Below, one piece after another: positions 21,984 to 30,806 of a stretch of 64,000 nt of DNA. Numbering within the stretch: position 1 is the first letter of the stretch; every line of letters starts with the position of its first letter. Location of the stretch: assembly GCF_023093535.1 (NCBI RefSeq), contig NZ_CP095757.1:2294001-2358000 (forward strand), read 5' to 3'. This DNA comes from Halovivax limisalsi. Its GTDB lineage: Archaea > Halobacteriota > Halobacteria > Halobacteriales > Natrialbaceae. Under the pieces are notes generated by a model. It saw only the letters and a program-made list of their open reading frames with translations, had not been told where the DNA came from and made no database searches. The position numbers were made by a program, and so were the translations under genes.

Positions 21984-22400
21984 ATGAGTTCTCGACTGGC
22001 CCGGGTTCGCGCAGCGCTCGTCGCCATCGGCGTGGTGCTCGCCGTCGCGGTCGTATTTACGGTATTTATCGTCGCCCTCGGGGGCGGCGTCGGATTCGTC
22101 TGGGGAACGATCTTCGGCGGCGGCGGGGCCGGGCAGGCGGGGCCGACGATCGAGTTCGCGACGACGCTCGAGGGTGACCAACTCACGATCCGGCACGCGG
22201 GCGGTAATACGGTCGACCCGGCGGACGTCGTCCTCCAGGTCGACGGAGAACGTCGCGGGACCTGGGCCGACCACGGCGACTCGTCGACCGTCGCCGAGGG
22301 GTCGTCGATCACGCTCGACGGCGTCGCGTCCGGCGACCGGCTTCGGATCACGTGGGGCGGCGGCGACGAGCCGTTCGTCCTCGAAGAGACGACGGTCTGA
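21984..22400 (+). CDS. Membrane-anchored protein with pilin-like domain
   Basis: The 138-residue protein has one hydrophobic helix at about residues 10-35 (LVAIGVVLAVAVVFTVFIVAL) behind a short basic N-terminus, then a glycine-rich linker. The outer domain reads FATTLEGDQLTIRHAGGNTVDPADVVLQVDG. This beta-sheet pattern is shared with haloarchaeal proteins carrying the archaeal type IV pilin N-terminal domain. The anchor lacks the classic prepilin processing motif, so it may be a pilin-like membrane protein rather than a true pilin. It follows top6A by about 90 bases in the same direction. Function unknown. Confidence 0.65.
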   Translation: MSSRLARVRAALVAIGVVLAVAVVFTVFIVALGGGVGFVWGTIFGGGGAGQAGPTIEFATTLEGDQLTIRHAGGNTVDPADVVLQVDGERRGTWADHGDSSTVAEGSSITLDGVASGDRLRITWGGGDEPFVLEETTV

Positions 22401-22450
22401 TCGACGGCGTGACGGAGTACGTGACTCGGCCAAACCGCCCCTGACTGCCA

Positions 22451-23149
22451 TCAGTCGTCGAGCGCGACCGGAATCCCGGACGTCCCGACGTCCGTCAGGA
22501 ATGCGACCGCGTCGGTTTCGATCGCGTCGAACGTGTCGTAGTGAACCGGCACGACGAGGTCGGGCTGGATCGCCCGGGCCAGCTCCGCCGCCTCGTGACG
22601 ATCCATCGTGAAGCGCCCGCCGATCGGCGGACAGAGGACGTCCGCGTCGATCGTCTCGAGCGCGGGGAGAGCGTCCGTGTCGCCCGGCCAGAAGACGGTG
22701 ACGCCGTCGATCGTGACGCCGAACCCGCAGCCCGACCCCTCCGGGTGATAGGGCGTCCCGTCGTCGCGCGCGTGGGGCCCGTCGGGTCGGTTGTACGCCG
22801 GCGTCGTAAACAGGTCGAGCGGTCCGAGTGCGAACGCCGCGTCGCTCGCGACGCGCTCGACGTCGTAGGGAAGGGCCGACGGTTGGCGAGAGACCCGATC
22901 GATCGCATCCGCGTCGATGGCCTCGTGGACGACGACGATGGCGTCGTCGCGGGCGACGCGTTCGATGCCGTCCGGATCGTAGTGGTCGTCGTGACTGACC
23001 AGGACGAGATCACCGTCTTCGGGCCGGTGTCCGTCGAGGACGCCGTACCGTCCCGGGTCGACGTAGACGGTGACGCCGGTCCGGCCGCGGAGGCGGATGG
23101 TGGCGTAGCCGAGCCAGTCGAGAACGATCGATCGATGAGAGACGGGCAT
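22451..23149 (-). CDS. MBL-fold metal-dependent hydrolase (UlaG-like)
   Basis: The 232-residue protein matches the UlaG-like branch of the metallo-beta-lactamase fold. It begins with WLGYATIRLRGRTGVTVYVDP and has the metal motif VSHDDHYDPDG in place of THxHxDH. It then has FWPGDTDALPAL, with Gly-Asp for the bridging ligand, PPIGGRFTMD, and a late VPVHYDTFDAI. Proteins of this branch include lactonases and phosphodiesterases, but many are uncharacterised. It is convergent with the pilin-like gene and shows no operon partner that would name a substrate. Confidence 0.82.
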   Translation of the reverse strand: MPVSHRSIVLDWLGYATIRLRGRTGVTVYVDPGRYGVLDGHRPEDGDLVLVSHDDHYDPDGIERVARDDAIVVVHEAIDADAIDRVSRQPSALPYDVERVASDAAFALGPLDLFTTPAYNRPDGPHARDDGTPYHPEGSGCGFGVTIDGVTVFWPGDTDALPALETIDADVLCPPIGGRFTMDRHEAAELARAIQPDLVVPVHYDTFDAIETDAVAFLTDVGTSGIPVALDD

Positions 23150-23216
23150 CGGTCGCGATTGGTCGGCCCGGACGAAAAAACGTTCGCCGGCGCCCGTGGC
23201 GGGGCTGCGACGTCGG

Positions 23217-23528
23217 TCAGGCCGAGACGGGCGGGGCGCGTTCGACCTCGTACTCGTCGCCGTCGGTGGCGATGATGGCCCACTCGTAGGCGGGGTCCGC
23301 TCGGGTCAGGCGGCGCTCGAGTTCGGTTACTCGATCCGGATCGGCGACGAAGCACCGGTACTCGTCGGCGGATCCGACGGTATCGATGGTGTCGAGTGTC
23401 GTACTGACGTGGACGACCTTCCAGTCGCGTTCGGCCCGAAACGTCGGTCCGTCACCCTCGACGGTGTATCCGAGGTCGTCGAAAATCGATCGTGCCTGAT
23501 CGACGAGTCGCTTGTTAACAGGACCCAT
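23217..23528 (-). CDS. Small conserved haloarchaeal protein of unknown function
   Basis: A 103-residue acidic protein starting MGPVNKRLVDQARSIFDDLG. It has a predicted N-terminal helix, then a mixed alpha/beta segment (GPTFRAERDWKVVHVST, followed by CFVADPDRVTELERRL). No catalytic motif or metal site is seen. I have a sense of a family of this kind in haloarchaea but cannot name it with certainty. An AT-rich TATA element about 30 bases before the ATG (23552-23567) supports this start over the longer upstream frame, whose added residues are basic and unlike a halophilic protein. Confidence 0.75.
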   Translation of the reverse strand: MGPVNKRLVDQARSIFDDLGYTVEGDGPTFRAERDWKVVHVSTTLDTIDTVGSADEYRCFVADPDRVTELERRLTRADPAYEWAIIATDGDEYEVERAPPVSA

Positions 23529-23551
23529 TCCGCGTGGACCTACGACCCGGC

Positions 23552-23567
23552 GTATCATAAATTTTTG
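23552..23567 (-). promoter_or_regulatory. TATA-like element for the 103-residue protein
   Basis: On the minus strand this is aaaaatttatgatacg. It is unusually AT-rich for the surroundings and sits about 30 bases before the ATG at 23528, marking the start. Confidence 0.5.
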
Positions 23568-23658
23568 CACGGATCGACTCCGCGAACGAGAGTGCGACGC
23601 CGTCCGGCGGTTTCGAGGGATATGACGGACGTGCGGCGACGGTGCCGTTTTCGCTCGC

Positions 23659-23898
23659 TTATTCGTGTGCGGCGTCCCACTCGGTGGGTTTTCGAAGATT
23701 TCCACACCGGTTACACTGGATTCGCCCCATCGAATCCATCGCCACGTCCGTTCCCTCGCAGTTGGCGCAAAACCAGCCGTAGCGCTCGTCCCCTCGGGCC
23801 GATTCGTAGACGACGAAGAACGGCGCCTCCGAGCCCCGGTCGCCCTCGGAGGCGGCGACGTAGACGGTCTCGCCCTCCGCGGTCGAAATCGCTTCCAT
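23659..23898 (-). CDS. Small zinc-ribbon protein (DUF5816-like)
   Basis: The 79-residue protein begins MEAISTAEGETVYVAASEGD. It has a C-terminal zinc ribbon built from CANCEG and CNRCGN, 16-17 residues apart. The middle FFVVYESARGDERYGWFC is beta-rich. It resembles a haloarchaeal DUF of this size; the family number is from memory. It lies just upstream of the 103-residue protein on the same strand, but an AT-rich element separates them. No function can be assigned. Confidence 0.75.
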   Translation of the reverse strand: MEAISTAEGETVYVAASEGDRGSEAPFFVVYESARGDERYGWFCANCEGTDVAMDSMGRIQCNRCGNLRKPTEWDAAHE

Positions 23899-24023
23899 AC
23901 GCGAGGCGAACGCGTCCACGGCTAAATGCGTACCTCCTCGCGGCCGCCGCTCGCCCCTGTGGTCACCCGAGCGAACGGAACGTACTGAAAGCTTTACCAA
24001 CGACCGCCCCGTTCCGAGCGGTA

Positions 24024-24431
24024 ATGACACTGATCGTGGCCCCGGTTCGGTTTCCGCTCGATCGACGATCGTCGGCCACACTTGAACGCGCGATCGACCT
24101 CGCCGCGGAACGCGACGGCGACCTGACCGTCCTGCACGTCAACCTGTATCAGAATAGCCGCTCGATCACTCGCAGTCAACTCAAACGGGCCGTCGAGCGG
24201 AAGTTCGGCAAGCTGGAGAACGCCCGGTACGTCGTCAGGACCGGGTTCTTGGTCGAGGAAAGCATCCTCGACGAGGTCGCCGCCGAGGACGCGGACGCCG
24301 TCGTCATCGGCCGTCAACAGGCCAGCGCCTGGCGCCGCATCTATCACCGCCTCGTCGACAACCCGAACATCGACGAGTACCTGCGGACCCACCTCGATTG
24401 CGAGATCGTCACTGCGGACGTCTCCGGATAG
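24024..24431 (+). CDS. Universal stress protein-like protein
   Basis: The 135-residue protein has the Rossmann-like order of the UspA family. It begins MTLIVAPVRFPLD in place of the usual VPVDGS loop, then ERAIDLAAERDGDLTVLHVNL, a helical middle, and EDADAVVIGRQQASAWRRIYHRLVDNPNIDEYL. The glycine-rich GxxGxxxxxxxxxG(S/T) ATP loop is absent, so this is probably a non-nucleotide-binding member. A gcttta element about 28 bases upstream supports the start. The gene stands alone. Confidence 0.75.
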   Translation: MTLIVAPVRFPLDRRSSATLERAIDLAAERDGDLTVLHVNLYQNSRSITRSQLKRAVERKFGKLENARYVVRTGFLVEESILDEVAAEDADAVVIGRQQASAWRRIYHRLVDNPNIDEYLRTHLDCEIVTADVSG

Positions 24432-24576
24432 CGGCTCCCGAATGACGCGGGTCGGATCGTCGCCCTACTTCGGCCGTCACGGCCGAATACAGGGGTTCCT
24501 GCACTGCTATGCGGTCGTTCGTCCCGGCCGTCGAGGCCGATCACTCCGGATCGACGTCGCTCTGGTCACCGCGCGG

Positions 24577-25533
24577 TCACTCTCGCGGGCGCTCGTCTGC
24601 GAACTCGTCCGGAGCTGGGTCGAGCCCGTCCGAACCGGTGCCCGGATCGTCGAAGACGAGGTGGCGGTGCGGGTAGGCGAACTCGACGGGTTCGTCCTCG
24701 TAGCGCGTGCGAATGGCGCGCAGCACGGCCGAGCGATCTTTCGTCATCTTGTACGGCCGGCTGACCCAGAACCGCACCACCAGCCGGATGCCGTCGTCGG
24801 CGAACTCGCGGACGTCACACCGCGGCGCGGCGTCGTACCGCGCGCTTCCGATGCGGACGGCGGGACCGCCGGAGATGACCGTCTCGACCGATCTGGCCGC
24901 CCGCTTTGCCGCCGTAATCGCGGTCTCGAGGTCGCTCCCGTAGGTGATGACGAACTCGACGTCGATGCGGGTGCGCTCGTCCTCGGCCGAGTAGTTGATC
25001 ACGTCACGGTCGTGAATTTCCGAGTTCGGAATCACAAGGAAGGTGTTCTCCAGCGTGAAGACCTTGGTGTACCGGATCGTGATGTCCTCGACGAAGCCGA
25101 CGTGACCCGCGTCTGCGACCTCGATCATGTCGCCGATCTCGTAGGGTTGGTCGGTGAGGATGAACAGGCCGTTGATCAGACTGCCGATCAGCGGCGCGAG
25201 GACGACGGCCACGACCGCCGAGATGACACCGACGGAGAGGAGGATTTCGACATCGCCGACGCCGAGAATCCCGGCGACGACGATCGCCGTGAACAGCAAC
25301 ACCGAGAATCGGATCGTTCGCAGCACCGACCGTGTGACGCTCGGGCGTTCGATCCGTCGGGCGATGGTCCGACCGGCGAGCCGGACGACGACTTTGGAGG
25401 CGTACCAGCCGACGACCAGCACCAGCAGCGCGATCACGAGGCGAACCGGGTACGACCCTTCGTTGCCCTGGACTGCCCCGATGACCCTGCCGATCGTGGC
25501 CTCGTACACGTCCTCGGGAACGAACCCTCGCAT
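24577..25533 (-). CDS. Small-conductance mechanosensitive channel (MscS family)
   Basis: MscS channels open under membrane tension and release solutes after hypo-osmotic shock, which matters for a halophile meeting fresh water. The 318-residue protein has three hydrophobic helices within residues 28-130. The last is glycine- and alanine-rich (VISAVVAVVLAPLIGSLINGLFI) as in the pore-lining helix. The conserved beta domain then follows, with YEIGDMIEV, GFVEDITIRYTKV and VIPNSEIHDRDVINYS. The C-terminal alpha/beta domain ends in an acidic tail. A ttatcc element lies about 27 bases before the ATG on the minus strand. Confidence 0.92.
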   Translation of the reverse strand: MRGFVPEDVYEATIGRVIGAVQGNEGSYPVRLVIALLVLVVGWYASKVVVRLAGRTIARRIERPSVTRSVLRTIRFSVLLFTAIVVAGILGVGDVEILLSVGVISAVVAVVLAPLIGSLINGLFILTDQPYEIGDMIEVADAGHVGFVEDITIRYTKVFTLENTFLVIPNSEIHDRDVINYSAEDERTRIDVEFVITYGSDLETAITAAKRAARSVETVISGGPAVRIGSARYDAAPRCDVREFADDGIRLVVRFWVSRPYKMTKDRSAVLRAIRTRYEDEPVEFAYPHRHLVFDDPGTGSDGLDPAPDEFADERPRE

Positions 25534-25992
25534 GGGCGGACGTCTCGCCCTCGCTGGATAAGCGTTCTGTCCGCGCGCAACGTCACCCCTGCTAACTACA
25601 CGGGCATTCAGCTGATTCGCGCGCCGTCATCCCAGGACGCTGGCACGGTGACGAGCGGGCGAATGGAGGTCCACACTGGCCCGCCCCGACGATCCAGTCC
25701 CGCCAGGTTTCCCATCGTGGTCCCTGTTGGCCCGTCCGAACGGTCGCTGTAGATGAAGGGTTGCGACGGAACAAAGAGGATCCACGCCCATACGTCCACT
25801 CGCGCAGGACGGCCGCACGTGACGGGCGCCCGGCCCGGTCGGCCGACGCTGCTCGGTTCGACCTGGTGGGTCGTAGCGGTGACGCTCGAACCCGCAGCAT
25901 CGACGGGCTGACCCCGGGCACACGGTGAGAAGCGATGGGCACGTCGCAGCGGCAGGTACCGTCGACCTCGAACCCCACTCCCTCAGATTCAC
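25534..25992. other. 459-base gap without a supported gene
   Basis: Between mscS and the oxidoreductase gene I see no convincing gene. The open frames on both strands encode basic, arginine- and proline-rich products unlike the acidic proteins around them, and none carries a recognisable motif. It includes the mscS promoter (about 25555-25562). The rest may be regulatory or decayed DNA. Confidence 0.6.
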
Positions 25993-27078
25993 ATGGTGCC
26001 GGATCGATCGAACGTTCGCGTCGGAATCATCGGCCTGGGAAACATCGGCCAGTACCACGCCGAGCGATTGCTCGACCACGGCGTCACCCTCGTCGGCGGC
26101 GTCGACATCGCCGAATCCGCTCGCGACCGGTTCGAGCGACGGTACGGCGTCGAGGCGATGGATCAGTGCGACTCGTTACTCGATCGCGTCGACGCCGTCG
26201 TCGTGACGACGCCGAACGAGTATCACGAGCCCTACGCCGTCGCGGCGCTCGAGCAGGACGTCCACGTCCTCATCGAGAAGCCCCTCGCCGACTCCCTCGA
26301 GAGTGCCGAGCGGATCGCCCGCGCGGCGGCCGACTCGTCGGCGATCTGCATGGTCGGGTTCAACAACCGGTTTTCCAACACCATCCAGTACCTCAAACAC
26401 CGGATCGCGAGTGGCGACTTCGGCCAACTCTCGCACGTCGAGGCCAACTACGTGCGCAGGCGCGGCGTCCCCGGTCGCGGCACCTGGTTCACCCACCGCA
26501 AGAGTGCCGGCGGTGGCGCCGTGATCGACCTCGGCGTCCACGCCATCGACCTGGCGCTGTACCTGCTCGACTTTCCGTCGCTCACCGAGATCAGCGGCGT
26601 CACCCGCTCGGAGTTCGGCCGCCGGGAGGATTACGTCTACCTCGAAATGTGGGGTCGCGACGCCGGTCCGAGCACGTTCGACGTCGAGGACTCCGCGAGC
26701 GCGTTCGTCCGGACCGTCGACGATCAAACCGTCTCGCTCGAGATCGCCTGGGCGACGAACCGTCCGCCCACCCACGAGTTCGTCGTCCACGGCACCGACG
26801 CCGCGGCCCGGTTCGACCTGCTCGACGCGGATCTCACCATCCACACGGCCACAACCGGTGGCACCAACGCGTTCGAAGACACGAGCGTCCGAACGCGGGA
26901 CGTCGACACCCACCAGGAAGAACAGGCCGCGTTCCTCGATTCGATCGCCGCGGGGTCCGACGACGCCTCGAACGTCGACGAAGCGCTGACGGTCCAACGG
27001 GTCGTCGACGCCATCTATCGATCGAGCGCGTCGGGCAGCGCGGTCGCCGTCGACGAACGAGACGAGTCCGATCGGTGA
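25993..27078 (+). CDS. Gfo/Idh/MocA-family oxidoreductase
   Basis: The 361-residue protein has an N-terminal Rossmann fold with VGIIGLGNIGQYHAERL and the family motif VLIEKPLADSLESAE, where Lys is the catalytic or NAD-contacting residue. The C-terminal alpha/beta sheet domain includes GGGAVIDLGVHAIDLALYLL, which holds the active-site Asp and His. Members oxidise or reduce sugars, inositols and related compounds with NAD(P). It is the first of three consecutive genes with an isomerase-like protein and a second oxidoreductase, which suggests a sugar or polyol pathway. The substrate cannot be read from the sequence. Confidence 0.9.
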   Translation: MVPDRSNVRVGIIGLGNIGQYHAERLLDHGVTLVGGVDIAESARDRFERRYGVEAMDQCDSLLDRVDAVVVTTPNEYHEPYAVAALEQDVHVLIEKPLADSLESAERIARAAADSSAICMVGFNNRFSNTIQYLKHRIASGDFGQLSHVEANYVRRRGVPGRGTWFTHRKSAGGGAVIDLGVHAIDLALYLLDFPSLTEISGVTRSEFGRREDYVYLEMWGRDAGPSTFDVEDSASAFVRTVDDQTVSLEIAWATNRPPTHEFVVHGTDAAARFDLLDADLTIHTATTGGTNAFEDTSVRTRDVDTHQEEQAAFLDSIAAGSDDASNVDEALTVQRVVDAIYRSSASGSAVAVDERDESDR

Positions 27079-27160
27079 TTTCACGGACAGTCGCGTCTGC
27101 GGGTGATCGGACGCCGGCGTCGGTGGGACCTTTATCGGCGTTGATGTGGTCGTGAGAGGC

Positions 27161-28126
27161 ATGAAGCTCGGCGTCCACACCCCGCCGTTGTACGACCGTT
27201 CGTTCGAAGAGGCCCTGTCATTTCTGTCGGATCGCGGCGTCGACGCCGTCGAACCGGGCGTCGGTGGGTATCCGGGCGATACGCACCTCGATCGCGAAAC
27301 CTATCTCGACGCGCCCGAGGCCCAGGCGGATCTCCGACGACTCCTCGACGACCACGAGATGGAGATCAGCGCCCTCGCGTCGCACGACAATCCGCTCCAT
27401 CCGGACGACGAGCGCGCCGATCGGGCGCGGACGGCCCTCTCCGAAGCGATCCGGCTCGCAGACCAGCTCGACGTCTCGGCCGTCACCTGCTTTTCGGGCT
27501 TGCCCGCCGGGGGGCCCAACGACGAGGTGCCAAACTGGGTGACCGCACCGTGGCCCGAGGAGCACGCGGACGCGCTGGACTACCAGTGGAACCTGGCGAC
27601 GGACGTCTGGGCGGACCTCGCGGCGCACGCGGCCGACCACGGCGTCGACGTCGCGATCGAGATGCACCCCAACATGCTCGTCCACGAACCCCACGGCCTG
27701 CTGCGCCTCCGCGAGGCGACGAACGATCGCGTCGGGGCGAACCTCGACCCGTCGCACTTCTACTGGCAGGGCATCTCGATCACGGACGCGATCCGCCTGC
27801 TCGGCGAGCGCGACGCGATCCACCACGTGCACGCCAAGGACACGCGGATCTACGACGCCGAGGCGCGAACCCGCGGCGTCCTCGACGGCCGCCCCTACGC
27901 CGACCCGGCGGATCGCTCCTGGGCGTTTCGAACCGTCGGCTACGGACACGGCGCGCGCCACTGGAAGGACGTCGTCTCGACGCTCCGGATGGTCGGCTAC
28001 GACGGCGCGGTCAGCATCGAGCACGAGGACGCGCTCGCGAGCCCGACCGAGGGCCTCGAAGCGGCCATCGAATTCCTCCGACCGATCGTGTTCGAGGAGA
28101 CGCCGGGCGACGCCTACTGGGCGTAG
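27161..28126 (+). CDS. Sugar phosphate isomerase/epimerase family protein (TIM barrel)
   Basis: The 321-residue protein begins MKLGVHTPPLYDRSFEEALSFL and has the xylose-isomerase-like TIM-barrel landmarks. These are DAVEPGVGGYPGD with a metal-binding Glu, DVAIEMHPNM, ANLDPSHFYWQGI, IHHVHAKDTRIYD and VSIEHEDALAS, which together supply the Glu, Asp, His and Glu ligands of a divalent metal. Enzymes of this type isomerise, epimerise or dehydrate sugars and inositols. The neighbours on both sides are Gfo/Idh/MocA dehydrogenases, the partner family in inositol and keto-sugar catabolism. A tttatcgg element lies 23-30 bases before the chosen ATG. Confidence 0.88.
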   Translation: MKLGVHTPPLYDRSFEEALSFLSDRGVDAVEPGVGGYPGDTHLDRETYLDAPEAQADLRRLLDDHEMEISALASHDNPLHPDDERADRARTALSEAIRLADQLDVSAVTCFSGLPAGGPNDEVPNWVTAPWPEEHADALDYQWNLATDVWADLAAHAADHGVDVAIEMHPNMLVHEPHGLLRLREATNDRVGANLDPSHFYWQGISITDAIRLLGERDAIHHVHAKDTRIYDAEARTRGVLDGRPYADPADRSWAFRTVGYGHGARHWKDVVSTLRMVGYDGAVSIEHEDALASPTEGLEAAIEFLRPIVFEETPGDAYWA

Positions 28127-28215
28127 GCGCCAGTGACGGACCCAGCGTATCAGAACGGGTGACGGTCACGCCGCCGAGTAACAACCGCTAACCGTTGGAC
28201 CGGTGAAGCGCGGAC

Positions 28216-29343
28216 ATGGCCCTCGACGTCGGCATGCTCGGTTATCGATTCATGGGCCGAGCTCACGCGAACGCACTGGCGCGACTCCCGATGTTCGTCC
28301 CGGACGCCCCGGCGGTCGACCGCGCGGTCGTGGTCGGTCGCGACGAAGCGGCGCTCGCCGAAGCGGCTCCGGAACTGGGCTTCGATCGCTGGTCGACGGA
28401 CTGGCGCGATGCGGTCGAGGCGGTCGACGTCTTCTACAACCTCGGCCCGAACTTCCTCCACGCCGAGCCGTCGATCGCCGCGCTCGAGGCCGACACCGCC
28501 GTCCTCTGCGAGAAACCGCTCGCTCACACCCTCGAGGCGGCCGAGGCGATGGCCGACGCCGCGGCGTCCGCGTCGGTCCCGGCGTGGTGTGCGTTCAACT
28601 ACCGGTTCGTCCCGGCGATCCGGTACGCGCACCGCCTGCTCTCGAACGGCGAACTCGGCGAGATCAGGGAGGTTCGGGCCCGTTACCTCCAGGATTGGCT
28701 GGTCGATCCCACCGAGCCGTGGTCGTGGCGCCTGGACGAGGAGCTGGCCGGTACCGGGGTCCTCGGCGACCTCGGGTCGCACCTGATCGACCTCGTCCGG
28801 TTTCTCGTGGGCGACGCGGGCGGCGCGGGTCCGATCGAGCGCGCCAGCGGACAGTTGCGAACCTTCGTCGAGGAACGCCCGGTCGAGGGCGGCGACGAAC
28901 GACGGCCGGTCACGGTCGACGACGCCTGCACCGCCCAGCTGGCCTTCGAGGGCGGCGCGATGGGAACCCTGGAAGCGTCCCGGACGTCACCCGGGCACAA
29001 GAACGACCTCTCGCTCTCGATTCACGGCACCGAGGGAAGCCTGCGGTTCTCCCTCGAACGGCTGAACGAACTCGAACTGAAGCGCGCTGACGACCGGGGG
29101 TACGAGACGATCCTCGTCACGGACGAGGACGACCCGTACCTCGAGCACTGGTGGCCGCCCGGCCACGTGCTGGGCTGGGAGCACACGTTCGTCCACGAGA
29201 ACGCCGCGTTCCTCGCGGCCGTCGAGACCGGCGAACCCGCCGATCCGAGTTTCGCGGACGGCCGCGCGGTCCAGCGCGCGATCGCGGCGATCGTCGAGAG
29301 CGACGAGCGAGGCGAGTGGGTGACGTTGGAGCGAGGCGATTAG
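28216..29343 (+). CDS. Gfo/Idh/MocA-family oxidoreductase (second copy)
   Basis: A 375-residue member of the same family as the gene at 25993 but only distantly similar to it. The N-terminal motif is VGMLGYRFMGRAHANAL, a variant of the glycine-rich loop found in one subfamily. It is followed by VLCEKPLAHTLEAAE and the C-terminal LGDLGSHLIDLVRFLVG. The acidic insert EERPVEGGDERRPV near residues 218-231 is halophile-like. It lies 89 bases after the TIM-barrel gene. Two different dehydrogenases around one isomerase fit a pathway in which a sugar is oxidised, rearranged and reduced. The coding end is part of a short tandem duplication (29329-29374). Confidence 0.88.
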   Translation: MALDVGMLGYRFMGRAHANALARLPMFVPDAPAVDRAVVVGRDEAALAEAAPELGFDRWSTDWRDAVEAVDVFYNLGPNFLHAEPSIAALEADTAVLCEKPLAHTLEAAEAMADAAASASVPAWCAFNYRFVPAIRYAHRLLSNGELGEIREVRARYLQDWLVDPTEPWSWRLDEELAGTGVLGDLGSHLIDLVRFLVGDAGGAGPIERASGQLRTFVEERPVEGGDERRPVTVDDACTAQLAFEGGAMGTLEASRTSPGHKNDLSLSIHGTEGSLRFSLERLNELELKRADDRGYETILVTDEDDPYLEHWWPPGHVLGWEHTFVHENAAFLAAVETGEPADPSFADGRAVQRAIAAIVESDERGEWVTLERGD

Positions 29344-29374
29344 GTGGCGGTCGAGCGAGGTGATTAGGTGGCGG
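29329..29374 (+). repeat. 24-base tandem duplication across a stop codon
   Basis: Two copies of gagcgaggNgattaggtggcgg (29329-29350 and 29353-29374) differ by a single base. The first contains the stop codon of the second oxidoreductase gene. Confidence 0.85.
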
Positions 29375-29459
29375 GGAGAGAGGCGAGTGGCGATAGACGG
29401 AGGGCAGCCGCTCGCGTGCCGCGGTGAGTTTTTGTCGCTCGCCGCCCCATCCGGAGGGT

Positions 29460-30686
29460 ATGAAGGTCATCAAGGACAGCGTCCACGACCACATCGCGGT
29501 CGAGGGCGTCGCGCGGGCGCTGCTCGACACCCCGGCCTTGCAGCGCCTGCGCCGGATCTCCCAGCTGGGGACGGTCTCGCTCGTCTATCCCTCGGCCAAC
29601 CACACGCGGTTCGAACACAGCCTCGGCGTCTATCACGTCGCCTGCGAGGCGCTCGACCAGCTCGGCATCGAAGGGATCCAGGCCGACCGGATCACGGCCG
29701 CCGCGTTAGTGCACGACGTCGGCCACGGTCCCTACAGCCACAACCTCGAGGACCTCATCCACCGGGAGACCGGCCGGTACCACGACGACGTCGAGGCGCT
29801 GCTCGAGAGCGGCGAGATCGGCGACGTCCTGCGCGAACACGACCTCGATCCGTCGCGGATCGCCTCGCTCGTGGCCGGCGAAGGGCGCTACGGGCAACTC
29901 GTCTCCGGGGAACTGGACGTCGACCGGATGGATTACCTGGTGCGCGACGCCCACCACACTGGCGTCCCGTACGGAACGATCGACTACGGCCGATTGATAC
30001 GCGAACTCACGTTCGTCGATGGCGAACTCGTCCTCGGGGCGGGCAACGTCCAGACCGCGGAGAGTCTGCTCGTCGCTCGCGCGCTCATGAATCCCACCGT
30101 CTACAGCCACAGTGCGGCCCGCATCAGCAAGGCGATGCTCCGCCGGGCGGCGGCCTCGATGCTCGAGGCCGGCGCGACGGACGGCGAGACGCTGTCGCGG
30201 ATGGACGACCACGAGCTGCTCGTCTCGCTCCGATCGTGCGAGGCGAGCGCGGCGCTGGTCCGCCGACTCGACCGGCGGCGACTGTACAAACGCGGCGTCT
30301 GGGCCGAGATCGACGACGTGCCGGGCGGCATCATCGAGGCCGATCACGGGACGATCCGGCGCTTCGAGGGCGAGATCGCCGATCGAGCGGAGGTCCCGCC
30401 GGAACACGTCATCCTGGACGTCCCCGACCGGCCCTCCATGACCGAATCGACGACCCGGGTGATGGTCAACGGGGAGATCCGCCAGCTGGGCCACCAGTCG
30501 CCGCTGGTCGACGCGCTCCGGTCCGCCCAGTACGCCCAGTGGCGACTGGGCGTCTACTGCCCGGCCGCGGAACGCGAACGCGTGGGTCACGCGGCGCTGA
30601 ACGTCCTGGGGCTCGACGTCGACGGCCCGCTGATCAGCGACGTCCGCGACGGGCTGTACACGACGCTCGACCAGTTCGGCGGCTGA
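29460..30686 (+). CDS. HD-domain phosphohydrolase (SAMHD1/dGTPase-like)
   Basis: The 408-residue protein starts MKVIKDSVHDHIAVEG and has the SAMHD1-like HD motifs: TRFEHSLGVYH (His53), LVHDVGHGPYSH (His85-Asp86) and LDVDRMDYLVRDAHHTG, which supplies the last metal-binding Asp. Relatives hydrolyse dNTPs to nucleosides and triphosphate or act as other phosphohydrolases. The ATG at 29460 is directly preceded by ggaggg, a Shine-Dalgarno-like element, and matches the conserved N-terminus; an in-frame start 36 bases earlier is less likely. The C-terminal 150 residues are acidic and less conserved. The substrate is not established. Confidence 0.88.
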   Translation: MKVIKDSVHDHIAVEGVARALLDTPALQRLRRISQLGTVSLVYPSANHTRFEHSLGVYHVACEALDQLGIEGIQADRITAAALVHDVGHGPYSHNLEDLIHRETGRYHDDVEALLESGEIGDVLREHDLDPSRIASLVAGEGRYGQLVSGELDVDRMDYLVRDAHHTGVPYGTIDYGRLIRELTFVDGELVLGAGNVQTAESLLVARALMNPTVYSHSAARISKAMLRRAAASMLEAGATDGETLSRMDDHELLVSLRSCEASAALVRRLDRRRLYKRGVWAEIDDVPGGIIEADHGTIRRFEGEIADRAEVPPEHVILDVPDRPSMTESTTRVMVNGEIRQLGHQSPLVDALRSAQYAQWRLGVYCPAAERERVGHAALNVLGLDVDGPLISDVRDGLYTTLDQFGG

Positions 30687-30806
30687 TCGGTGTCGGCAGA
30701 CCGGCGTGATCGCCGACCGTTCCCGTCCGCTTCGGCGGCTATCGGCCCCGGCTTCCCGCCCGGCGCGTGACGAACCGTTTTAGGCCGCAGCGGCGCAAGG
30801 CTGGGT

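Noticed and set aside
25592-25978. Open frames on both strands in the gap after mscS
   Set aside because: The products are basic and rich in Arg, Pro and Ser, lack motifs and do not match the acidic composition of the neighbours.
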